DNA of 64,000 nt from Paramacrobiotus metropolitanus (Eukaryota > Tardigrada > Eutardigrada > Parachela > Macrobiotidae), in NCBI RefSeq assembly GCF_019649055.1, contig NW_026570248.1, forward strand, positions 806,001 through 870,000, given 5' to 3'. Each line of letters begins with the position of its first letter. Positions within the stretch are counted from its first letter, which is position 1. The position numbers and the translations under genes were made by a program. The notes under the pieces were generated by a model, which did no database searches, was not told the origin of the DNA, and saw nothing but the letters and a program-made list of their open reading frames with translations. Below are positions 37,716-50,500 of this stretch, in pieces.

Positions 37716-38103
37716 TCAACCGGCAACGAATGCGGGATGATTTTGTTTATCTTTAAGCGTGACTGCAACCAAAACACAACGAATCTGCATTTCAGCAATT
37801 TTTTTAGCAATGCCAAGGATGTTGTTAGAAAGTTTTTTGGCACACCGGCGGTGGCACAAAGCGGCCACGCTATGGTCTGTTTCATTTACGTGACTGGTAA
37901 GAAGGAAGCATTCGCTTTTCGTTTCAACTTCAATTGCCTTCCCTTCTATCTTACCGGCCTTGTCCTTAGCGCTGCTTTCAGAAGATTCGCCATTGTTTGT
38001 GGCATTTAACATCTTTAAGGTTTTGTTTCTTGTTCGTGTTAAGCATGTCCAAATTTTTGCAAGGTGTTTCGTCATCAACAATCAACCACCAGTTTTGCGA
38101 CAT
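37716..38103 (-). CDS. Doubtful pair of overlapping ORFs
   Basis: Two ATG-started minus-strand frames overlap: 38103-37978 (41 aa, MSQNWWLIVDDETPCKNLD...) and 38012-37716 (98 aa, MLNATNNGESSESSAKDKAG..., with CHRRC and ILGIAKKIAEMQ). Both have a protein-like composition despite AT-rich surroundings. A GTAAGAT donor-like site lies inside the second frame. I recognise no family. Could be a small gene with an intron or frameshift, a relic, or chance. Confidence 0.2.
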
Positions 38104-38505
38104 TTTATTGTACAAAAATCCTATACGGTCATTTGCGCATTGCGACCAAGATGAGGTTAGTTTTTCTCATTACCCAACGTTTTTCTGCACGAATTATTGA
38201 TTTTCCTACATATTTGAAAAATGCGGCATAATTCAGTACCGCTACTAATAAAAATACATAGTTCTGTTCTCCTTTAGTCTTGCACAGGGTTTTTTCCTAA
38301 GCGTAATTTCCAAATAATTATTTCCAGAGAAAGGCCGACCACGTTATAACGAACATAGACAGTGTATATCCGTGGTCACCACCAATAATGCTGTCTGCAT
38401 TTGCCTGAGCCATATGACGATGTGGGCGTCCCCCCTTAGAATTTTTCAGATGATGAACAGCAAGCGTAGGAACGCTCCAGATTTAGCGGGAAACCGTGGT
38501 GGTTT

Positions 38506-41500
38506 CTAGCCGTGAAGATCCATACACTGACTGGGATCCATTCCGTGCATGCTTTGAAAGGGATGAGCGGCCATCATCATGTGATGCGGTGGAGGATAGA
38601 ATGACGGCGCTTGGCTGTGGTACAGATGCTGTGCGGCATTCTGCGTTGACCAGGAATCATGCATTTGAGGATAACCTAATGGAAAAACACAGAATATTAA
38701 GTAACATTACTGATTGGATGTGCAAGCAATATAAGCATATTTAATTTTGGGTAGTCGAGTTTATTCCATTTTCCAAAATTTTCACGAACAAACATTTTCC
38801 ACAAATCCAACGTTCCTGGCGCGCACGAATACCGAGCGCTACGCCGGTCGTTGTGATTACTTTTTTATTAAACTGTGTTGACGAGTTTTCTCAAATTCTC
38901 TTCACGCCAACCAGTTATTTTTACGGTGAAACCAAATCCTTATCGGTGGGTAAATTTTTTCGAGGACAGGTGGCACAAGTTGATACTTGACACCCTCGGC
39001 CCATTGAGGTTGACATGTGCCTGACATGGAGGAAGTCGTTTACCCTCGCCAGGGATCATCAGGGAAGTGTAGCCTACAGGTAGGGGTAAATATCCTTGTA
39101 CACCAACTCACCGGCCATTCCTAACGGCGGCTGCTGCGCATAGCCCTGCATCAGGCCGGAAGGATCGGGACTGTAGGCACTGTGAGGCCCGGGGGAGGGA
39201 CCTGGAGATTGACCTGAGGAAGACTTTCTCCGGCGCGACTTGAAAACAGTCACCACAGGAGACTTGCCTGCGCGATTAGATTGATCGATCATCGGTTGAA
39301 CAATCCTCCGTCTGGCATTGATGAACCTGCAGCAGCAACACAGTCACACTCACACACATCGTCAAAACTTATACACTGCCGCGCACAGTGCACTGAAATA
39401 TTCGATCATTCACACAGCCTACATAATACGGCTGTTGTACAAAAGCGAACGGCCAGAGAGGAAAACGGGACTATATCCCATTTTCTCCAAGTGTAATTTA
39501 CTAAAGTACACCCAACCCCATTCACACAGCTGCCTGCGCGCAGGCAGCAGCTGCGCCGGTGCCGTGGGACAGAAAAGAGAAAGGTCACCGGAAGCAGCAC
39601 AAGGCTCTAATGGGGCAATAGTTAACGCGTAACGGCATTTAGCTTAATGGTGCGGGAGCTAAAAGCTTCCTGATTAAATTACTTCACGTTCTGCTCATTA
39701 ATCGATATAATACACAACTTGTGTTCCTCGGCCTTAATTGAAGACGTTAGGTCTATTGTCTGCTCATGCGCATGTCATAAACATAGATGCGCACAATCGG
39801 CACAACTACTAGGAAATTATCAATCTGAATGAATGCCAAAGACGATTTCTTCTGTATATGCAGTGTGCGATTTATTCAGCTTTCACAACAAAGCTATCAT
39901 TTTATTGAATTAAATTCCATTCCATTTACGCTGACTGTGTACACAGTATATTTACCAGTTGTTAACTTGGAGAATCGTTAATCCGGTGTCCTGAGCCAGG
40001 GACTTTTTCTGCTCTTCGGATGGATATGGATGCTGAAATAATACCCTGATTATTCAATGCAGCTGTGGATGACCAAATATGCACTCAGTGCTAGGTGTAC
40101 TCGGTGCAGTGTAACCTTTATGTACTTATCGGTATCCATATTCACTTTTAAACCTAGTGCTTATGCATAATTAAGGTAGCAATTGAATCAATTGAAAATT
40201 TTACTGGAACCAGGTGAAATTTCAGAAGCACGATACCAGTGCAAACAGATACAAATTTCTTTCCATTATGGACTATAATTACGGTCTGGATAGAGTTGTT
40301 AGTGGATTTTAATGGTCCATATTCCGCGGCAAAAGACCGCGTGGAGGATACTAAAATCACATCACATGGCGCGTCTGTGGTTGCGGTAAAATATGTGCAA
40401 ATGATTGCTGCCAGAATGAGCCATATTTCCTCCACTCTACACTGCCAGACTCATGCAGGAAATATCAATGTTTACCGAAATAGTTGAGTTAATAAATCTG
40501 TCAATACTAGGGCCGAGTAAAGAGAAAATCGTTTCCAGGCTATACACATCACTGCAAATCCATGTCAAAACATATTATAACTTCTTTATTTTCTGTACCA
40601 TGATGTGTTAGCCAGAACGAAATATCATACATTTTCCTATTTAGTATTTATTTTTGTTGGGGCTAGATAGGGTGCACTAGATTAATGATAAAATTTTCTG
40701 TTCAACGTGACCTGACCAAAATCTGCTTTGATAAATTGCACAAACCTGTAAATGCTGAAACAGCCACGCCCTCATGCAGTTTGTAGCCATTTTAGGAAAA
40801 ATGCCGCGTTTCTTCTGGCGCTTTTTGCTTCGCTCATCATCATCATCCTCGCCATCGGCATTTTCTCCGGAACACATGCTACCATCCCCTAGTAAAACAT
40901 AACAAAATCAAGGTCAAAAGCGGTCGGTCGGATATGGCTTTTCCCTGTACGACAAATACATCCCATCCCCAGCTGATTAAGCTTCCGTCGGCGCGCTCCC
41001 ATAACTAAGGATATGCAGCGCTCCCCACTTCGGCCTAATCTATCTCATTTCGCGCGTGCACACACTACCAGTGCACTTGCCAGCACAGGGCATACACACA
41101 TAGGCACAAACTAATTCCGCTCCTCAGGGACTAATCGCCCGGGATCCCAGCTAAAGTCCAGCCCGGCCATACATTCAGCGTTCTGCTCTTCCCCTAACGA
41201 GCAGGTTGCGTTACAGCATTAATCTCCGTTTATCTTACTAATAATATGCATGAACATTCTGCTCAGCAGGCGCGCACACTGATAGCGGCCGTAGCCGGTA
41301 TCAAAGGTCACACGGGTATATGGGCATACGATCTGTTGCCGCTTCAGAAGAGAGCGCAAACAGCAGCTTCATAGCACTGGGTTACGCAAAAACAGTCTCT
41401 CATTAGCAATCGCCAAACGAAAATTTCTTGCAGAATTCCCGAACAACATTCTGCTGCATTCAAGTTTAGTTTTGGAAAAATATTGTGCACATATTATGGA

Positions 41501-44500
41501 CGCGCGTTGTCGAATTCAGTGTTATTTCGACGTGGCCGAGTGTGCTAGGGTAGCCGGTCGTTGCTTTTCGGATTTTCGCTACATGACAGTAATTGCTGGT
41601 TTCTGCTGGTATGATATATGGAATCCATTACAACTCACGATCTCCGGAAAAATATCGCACACGCTATAGCCAATTCATGCATTCCTCAAAGCATAATAAG
41701 TGGTTTGGCGACAAAATATATATTGTACTTATATAGTTATCCATTCATTTCACAACCATAATGGTGAAAGAATTTTTATGTAAGCAAAATCATCTTTGTA
41801 CCGTTATGAAGATGCACCTATCTTGTGGTGAACAGAATACCCCGATACTTTAAACCGTATCTCTGTTGGTAGAAAAGTTACACTTTAACAGAGAACCTAT
41901 GCTTTGGTACTCTGCAGAAGCCACCAGAAAGATGCTGACAGATTTCAGACATTTGGTTGTTGTTTTCTGGACTGATCCAAACGATAAGGATTAGATAAAG
42001 TCTGACCGCACCCGACGAAATCTCCAACATCCATTTTAAACATCAAATTTATTGCATCCTGTATTGACAAAAACATAACAGGAAAAGGGCTGCTGCTGTA
42101 CGTGCAAAATATCGCAAGAGGCGGACAGTGACACCAAAATAATAAGTAAATCAATCGCAGTTTGACTTTTTAATATATATTTGTAATTTTGCATTAAATA
42201 GTAGTTACATAAATTTTGAAATAATATATAGCTGAAAAAATATTGAACGCACCACTGATCAAATTTATTCACAAGGTCATTTCCATATGCTCACTCTGCC
42301 AGGATTGTACCGCGAGGTCTAGCTGACTAAAAAGTCTGCATTTTACTAGTATTCACACCAACTCAAAAAGAACATCACACTTTAGCAAAAAAAATCAGAT
42401 ATTTCCCACTGAAAATAATTATCCAATAATATTTAAAATGAATATACAATACTATATTCCACCATTCAGAACCAAGTTCGGTAAAAAAAGAGTTTAAGGT
42501 CTTCTCTTGAATTTTGCAAAACAACAACAACTAACCAAACCGTTAGTGCGCTCAAATAACATTCAACGAACACAACTAACCACAAAAACTGAAAGTGAAT
42601 AACATTAACGGATTTGCTCAGTTATACAGCACTTATATTTACTTATTAATTTTACTACTTAGAACGTTTGAACTGTGCCAGTACTGTACGTAGGCAAACA
42701 GGCTATGCGCAGCGCAAGTCTAGAGTAGCACAGCTAGTATAAGTTGAGACGCGGCTGTAGAGACCAGGAAAAGAAAATTCTCACCATCGTCCTTTGCAAG
42801 ACTGCTGATGTGATTTGAGAAAGTCCAAATTTAAAATAGTCGGAAATGATGGATGACACTCATTTCAGCCGTCAAGCCCAGTAACAAAATCTATAAAAGT
42901 TATGCTATGCACTACAGTAAGTCAACTTTGCACAAATGCTGATCTGTTCATTTCGGGAATACTGTAAAGAAACAGCTGCTATGTGGACAAGAAGGCAGCT
43001 TTTAACTTCGAAAATTATCCAGTTTACTGGTTCACGATCTACTCTAGCACGTTTGTATAAGTATCAAAACATAGGATTCGTTTAGCAAATGCTATATACA
43101 TATGTAAAACGCGAAGCTAACATGAAAGTGCTGGCAATGGAACAACTGTATCGAAATAGCTAGATTTCAAACAATTTGGCAAGTTTGGCTTTTTGTATGT
43201 TTATTAGTTTTCGAGTAAACCGGTGAACGAAAACGTTTTTGCAACTATCGCAAAACACTGCGAGGTGCGATTGTTTAACCTTTATCGTGAACTTTTGCTT
43301 TTAGTACAGATGCAACCGGAAATCATTAGTGGGTGTAGGTAACGTTGCCTTATTGACTGCTGCTAACTGCGTGTGCATGAACTCACAATCAATTAATGAG
43401 CGAGAAAGTAATGGCGTTTCTGATCATCTGGCACCTTCCAGACAAATTAAGAGCGGCAAATTTGCAGCCTGATGGCTGTAGCGATTGTGAAATTAACAGG
43501 ATTAATTAGCTACACAAACACGTATTGCCATGTTCGATGGCAAATCTAGTCGGTCGAAATGCGCAAAAGATGTTTCACATTGTCCTCACAAATATAAATC
43601 CCTGTCTGACAATCCGGTAATCTATTTCCCTGAACGGCCCTAACGAGCAAAAGATACAGCCTGGCATCAGGTTCTCAAGGATAAAGTTCCCATTTAATGA
43701 TGTTCTCAAGAAAGAGATCCCAGTGCAGACAAAATCATTAAATGCTAAACTTAACTCTGCCGTCGACGTCGCATGCATGCAGCATCTTCCTGTGCCAATG
43801 AATTTCACGATATGGATAACGCGTAAGCATATCAATTTGGACGTCATGTCTATGCGGCCCTTTTCACGAACGGGATTATGCTGTGCTCTTGGGTGCCCAT
43901 ATCGTGCAGCCTGCTGGGAGCTGCCGGCATTGATACAAACTGTAGGCCAAGTGTGTATCTATCTCTCAAATGGCGCGCCTTGATGGCCCTATATATCGGA
44001 CACCCGAAATATGATCTGGTTCGTGATCACTTGAAAAAATGCCGCATTTCACAGTGAGGGAGGCCAATTAGGATGACAAGTCAAGGAACGGATATATATG
44101 CGACAGCCAACGCCACACGGTTGCAGCTCATATCATTTACCGCGCTTCACTGCAGCAGAACCTGGCGCATGAAATTGCCACCCGAGCTATGTGTCTAATT
44201 GTGTGAAAGGTCACAAATGAGTTACCAATCTGCTGAGATATATGTAGAACTGCAATAAATTTGTTATCCACGTTGCGACTACGACACTTACGAATTATCA
44301 AACGACCAACAATCACGAACACACTGTAATCACCAAAATTTAGGTTTTTATTTTTTTATTCACGCTGCATGCGACAATTATTTTGAAATATTGCTTGCAT
44401 TGTGCACAATCAATTTATCGCTGTGCTTAATGATCAATCGTTTAGTGCTGGCCATACGCAAATACGAACGTGTGGAACAATGTAACCGCTGTGGTCATAT

Positions 44501-47500
44501 TTTATCCACACGCTTCCTGTCAAGGCTGTCGTAGAGGTGTCATCTGTTGGCTGTAAGTGTCACCGCATAAATTAACGATTACTCCCAAAACGTCGTGAAA
44601 CTGTCGTTGATTTTCCACTACGTATAAATGTCTACCAAATAGTATGGGCTGTTATCAACTGCACAGCAGTCTCTAATAGTTTCCTGTCTACAGGTTGGGT
44701 GTAGCGTCATACTATGCCCCATTTGAATCTGGACAGGATAATATATTATCGCCGCTGCACACGCTGCCGCACAGAGTGGAGCGGTCCTTTCGTTCGACTG
44801 ACAGGAAATGTTGTCGCGGATTCACACCAGAAACTGTCACGTACGCAGAGCAACGCGACTTCCACTATACTTTCGAACTCTCTCATAAATACCTTGTCGT
44901 TTTAATTAACGATCAAAAACGTAAACATACAAGAGAGGTATAATGATAAGTGAGGCATCGTTCATAATTATTCGTCTGATGATGGGCCGTGTAATATATC
45001 TGTATGAACAGCCACACTGTGTAATATGTGTATGCGCGTAAGCAGTCATCCCGTCAAATCGATCTGACATCCACGACAGTTCGGTATTTTGAAGCTGTGA
45101 CACCTTTACGATCATGCATAGAGGCACATAGAGATATATTCCTATCATCGGCTAGTGGTTAATAGCTGTCAAATCGACGACGCTATTTACTGCTTATTTT
45201 CATCCAAATAAAGCTTCACTCCTTTGACACAATATATACCTATGACAGCTGACCAATTATTTTCATACCTGCCTGGAACAACGTGACAAACTAGCAAGCG
45301 TTGCTTTTCTAAATGTCATACATGTCACCGCTTATTAACAGATTTTAATCTGATAAAGGATTATGTAATAAAAAATGCCTATACGCATTGTTCGAATGAG
45401 TTTAACTATGCGCTGCTTTCTAAACATTTGTCAGATTTTCCTGCACATTTGCTTTCTGTAATAATAAATATATCACATCTACGCATTGAATTTCTTCTCT
45501 GGACAAATCAACATATGTGACAATTTCTGGATAACCTATGAGCCTGTGATCGGGTTGCTTTTGCATGAACGAGAATAACGAAAATGCAACAGCAATGCAC
45601 ATAAACGGAAATATGTTGATCTCCACGCACCGTTAATTCGACAGCATCTTTAAATCTTTAACGATAAAGAATTTGTAGCTTAAGGGGCATTGCGCCGGCG
45701 CACTATCTATCTCGGCATGCTATCGAGCTCATCATTTTATTAAGGGACGGTCGGAAAGAAAATTGCATTATTTGTGCCGAATCGTCGGTAAGAGTGACTA
45801 CTGATTTCAAGGCACATCTCACCAATGTCGGATCGTTATTGCCAACCTGCATCCTTTTCACTATGATTATTTAGCTTGGGAACAGGTTTCACAGTTGGTT
45901 GACCAGTGCCTCTTATCGTGAGCAATATCTCCATTTTTATAGGAAAGACATGATTATATTAGCCAAACGATCGTGTGCACGGAAAGAATAAAAGGCCGGT
46001 AGTTTCGAAAATTCCAAAGATGGAGTTGAACAGCGACTGAGAAAGACGGAGAGGAAAAATGCTCTAAAACTACGTTGTGCCTTTTAAATGTATTTAAAGC
46101 CGGAGGGGGGCGTAAACGGCCGGTTCACTAACAGCAGGTGATGATTACAAGATCCGATAAGAAGCGCCGTTGCAATTGTTATGCGCAACTGTGGGTCGCA
46201 AAATCGCCTCTGGTGGAAACGATCAGCCTTTTCATTAAAAGTCAAGCCTCAAATACATTATCAGATAGCCATATAGGCAGTCAAACGAGCGCCAGTTGCA
46301 GTCGCCGCTGTAATTATTCTCTCAATCCGCGCTCCGCTACAAAAAGCTTAAAACTGCCTCAAAAACAACCTGCTTCTATCTATAAAAGCGGACAAAAACT
46401 GTTTTATAGACGTGAAAAATAGTTTTTTCTAAAGGCTACCGTTTGCTCAGTGCCAAAATCGCGTATAACTATTCCTAACAAAAAATGTTGATTTTATGCT
46501 AGATATACATTTAAAATGTTTAGAAAAGCATATCATGTTTGCCAAGAATTAATGGTAAATAAGTAATCTAAAATCCTGCGGCAAACATGAAACATTGTGC
46601 ACTTTTCTTGCTGCTTCTTATTAAAGGTCAAGCTTTAAGCTCACTTATAAACCCATCAATTCCACTACAAAGTTTGACTGTCACGGCCATCATCCGTTGT
46701 ATAGCGATTGTAAATATAATTTGGCACAGTCTCTGTTACTTTTTCTCTTATACGACTGCAGCAATTAATTGAAGTCCATTAGCCGTACCGTGGCGGTAAA
46801 AAATACCTCCAAGGACACAGCTTGCACCTTGAGCGCGGTAATAGCGTTTAGACTATCAACAACGCCCTTGGGCAGTAACCAGCCCATCAAGAAATACCTG
46901 AATGTCCGCCGAAAAACGAAACAATAGTCACCCGACGGTGCAATGCAGGCGCGCAGGAAATACACGGCAAATCAAGCATTTTCGCCACTCATATATTATT
47001 GCGAGCTCCTTTGTGTTGACATTTTTGGTGGCAGACACAACGGGGTAATTAACGATTGTGCTGTGTTAAAATTCATACCACCGAACTACACGAACATACC
47101 ACTTAAATGCCAACTAACTTGCCATTTACTGTCATGTAAGCAAGCAAACAAGTTATAGAAGCCGAAAAAATTACCCAGAATCGAATTAATGCGCAGGCAT
47201 ACGGTACGTGTGCTCGCGCCAACGGCTTCTAAATTACAACTTTGAGGTTGGGGGATTTCGCGCGCACACCGAATGCGGCATCGGACATAATAAACTAGAG
47301 GCCGAAATGGCATTGCAAAGATGTGCATTGCACGAGGCTTACCTGTTTCGCTCATATTGTCAAAAGCGTGATTGCTCTGACTGATAGGTCGACTGTTGGA
47401 ATTGTGGAGATGAGGGTGAGGAGAAGGATTCTGGAGGTGATTAACAGCCGGCTGTGGCACGGCGTTTACGGGAGAACCTTGAGGGTCATTCATGGCCTGA

Positions 47501-50500
47501 GAATCACTCCCGTGGTGATTGTACGATACGGAACTGGGTGAAGCGTTCTACAATAACGAAAACATAGCATTATTATGAAAAAACTGTCAAAAGATCAATT
47601 CGTGTGTGTTTGGAAATTATAATTTTGCAGCATTCAAATTCAGTGGTTTGTGCGTTGGCAGGGCAAATAAATCAAATGCTTATAAGCAAATATGTCAAAT
47701 GAGCGAGCGGTTAGAGCAGTTTCTATCTTCACAAAATAGTAGAAACAGCGAAAGTTGTAAACAGTGCGTTCATAGTTATGACCTATGTTACTGTTTTGTT
47801 TCAAATGTAATAAAGGTCAGACGGAGCCTTTTACCGCACACGTCTACATACGACCGCGAATGCGCATATTCGGACAGTTCTAGACTTCCGCTGGCATCGG
47901 CTGATTTTAATCTTGTTAAATTATATGCAGATCCCAAATGTAGTGCGCTACTAGAAAGGCAATGAAGCGAAAATAATATTTCCTTTCTCTAGCTGAAAAC
48001 TTGAAGAAGCACAGCTCTGGAAATGGATAATTATTAGGATGATGGGATGTTGTGTATGCATTAGAATTTGAGTGAGCATGTTCATCGGTGCACTCCACTG
48101 CACATAGAAAATACAGTTGTGCTTCATCGCCACCCATTCCCATTTTCGGTCAAAATATTACACACAACTCCATGTACAGAAGTATACATGTAGCGCGAAT
48201 GTGTGCGCCGTTCGTTATGCCTCTTCCAGCAGCTACAGAAAAACCGCTATAGCACGGAAATTGGCCTGTCTGAAGTGCTCGCGAGTCGCGATGTGTTTTT
48301 GCGTTGCAGCCGGCAATAAGAGTAAAATGCACATTATTGTGGAATTGCTCTTTCAGCGGATGTGCCTCTACAATCCGATTGGAAATAGTTCCCTGCTACC
48401 CGTCTCCCTATGCTTGTCCAGTTTAGGATGCTCTAATCAGATTAAAGTATAGAACATTAACCCTAATATACTAACTTTGATGAAATTACCAGGGAAAATG
48501 GATGCGTAACGATAGAAAAAGGACATCCGCTACTTGAACAGATAGCGGATGTATTAACTAATGTTCTTGGGTTTGCTTACGCAGAGGGAGCCAGATAGCC
48601 AGCTTGCATTGCACACAAACACGGAACACACCCCGATATCATCCGTCCGCGCGCTCCGGCTTTTCCGCATTCTATTCCGCGCAGTGCTGCGCATTGTACA
48701 AAAGTAATGAGAAGGAAATTTTAATGTGTGTTATGCATTAAACATGCTTCCTCTCTACATTTCGCATGATCGCATTCAGGCCCGATTTACTTTCTTGTCC
48801 TAACTGATCTCTTCTTTCCGGCTCAGTGGACTCACTAGTATCTGTGTGATTGGAAGGCTGCACTACTCCGCACTCAAATTAGGATCTATATGTATATTTT
48901 GTAATATTCATAACGTCTGATTGCATTTGTGCAAATTGTGGTCCATGGCGAGTGGCCGGCGTTCGTATCCATATGTATTCAGAGAGATGAGATGAGAGAG
49001 CTACGTAAGATTTTAAATTTACTCGGCTTAGGAGAGCGCAACTGCAAGAAAATGTCATGCGCAGCTGTCATCGCCATGCATGGCTTTTACAGCAGCAGCA
49101 CAGCCGCAGCCTCCTACAATATCAGTAAGCAGCATTTGTTCCGATGCATCATCATCATCCTATTCGATCTGCTAACCAAACCCAAAAGATCCCATCATAA
49201 GAGGGCCGCTTGTGCAAATCCAACCAGTTCCACAATAATTTGTGTAGAAGGATTATGAACGCCACTATCAACCCTAATGCACAGCAGCACTGGCGGCAAA
49301 TGCGTACGCCACGACTGCACTATTTATGGCAACAACAAAGTCCAAAACGTTATAATAATTTCAAACTCATTATAATGCCATCATGCATGCAGTATAGCAC
49401 AACACGGTATTGGTAAAGTTCTAATTTCATAGCTATGCTTGCAGATATGAATATTGTGAAACAAAGCATACACCACAGTTTTAATTTCATTAGCACACTA
49501 AAAATTACATTAGCCCACTAAAATTTCATTAGCACGCTAAAACTTTACCGGTTTTAATATAGTTTTACAGGCGGTGATCCACATACAGTACAGCATTTTC
49601 TAACCTCGAAAAAATTTTGACCTTCATCGCGCGTTAAAGAACAAAACCGTGCTGATTTGATGCGGTGCGCGTTCACACTGTTTATTAAACATGTAATTAT
49701 TTTGTTTCACATTATATGTTACAAGTTTGTTGGTATGTTTGTAGCATGCACTTGAAGTGTCTGGTCAATGTAATCCAAGCATACAAATGTGCAGGCTCCC
49801 CGCTATGCCTCTCACCCCATGTTAATTAGTTCCACATGAAATGTACCACATGAACAGCTTTCTCAGCGCTTGACGATATATAACATTGGTAACACATATA
49901 CTTTCTTTTTAAACGGCTCTCGCAATGTGTTTTACCTGCTCGTTCTGACGATCATGATTGCCAGCGATTTGTCCCGGATGATGGGTCATGCGTTGACCAT
50001 TAATATTGTTACTGCTGACACCCAGCAATCCGACACCGGGCGACGACTGCATTACACCGCTACCGGCTGACGATACGGCCGGCATATGATGAGGTAATGT
50101 GGCAGCGGAGGTGGTTCCTGTTGTGGCGTGATGATTGTCAGGTAAATTAGCATTTTCCGAAAAGGCACCGTTACTTTCCCCTTCACCATCGGAGCTGACC
50201 CCGTCATTACTGTTGGCTCGTGATGGAGTCGGCGTGCCCCCATCGTGGTCGTCGATCACCAAGTCAATAGGCATTTTGCCTTTCAAGCAGCCGATATAAC
50301 GTGTACAAAAATTGTCACACAACTCATGGACCTACAAAATGATACTCACATTAATCATTGATAACGATATCATTCTGCCTTACGATTACGGTGTCCGTAC
50401 ACATCCGTACTTCGCTGTAATTTGTGTATTAAATACAAAAAACACTGCCATATAGGTGATTTAGCAGTTATCTACAAAACAATCCAGATGTAGTTGATTT

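Larger units (their letters stand above)
32474..38505. other. Intergenic between convergent PKA RII and MEIS genes
   Basis: Six kb holding both 3' UTRs, two decayed copies of a probable retrotransposon protein, a 17-bp tandem duplication and a doubtful ORF pair (listed separately). Nothing else recognised. Confidence 0.5.

Noticed and set aside
47606-47965. 119-codon plus-strand frame in a MEIS intron
   Set aside because: Non-ATG start in the given frame, no domain, overlaps only intron; most likely chance.
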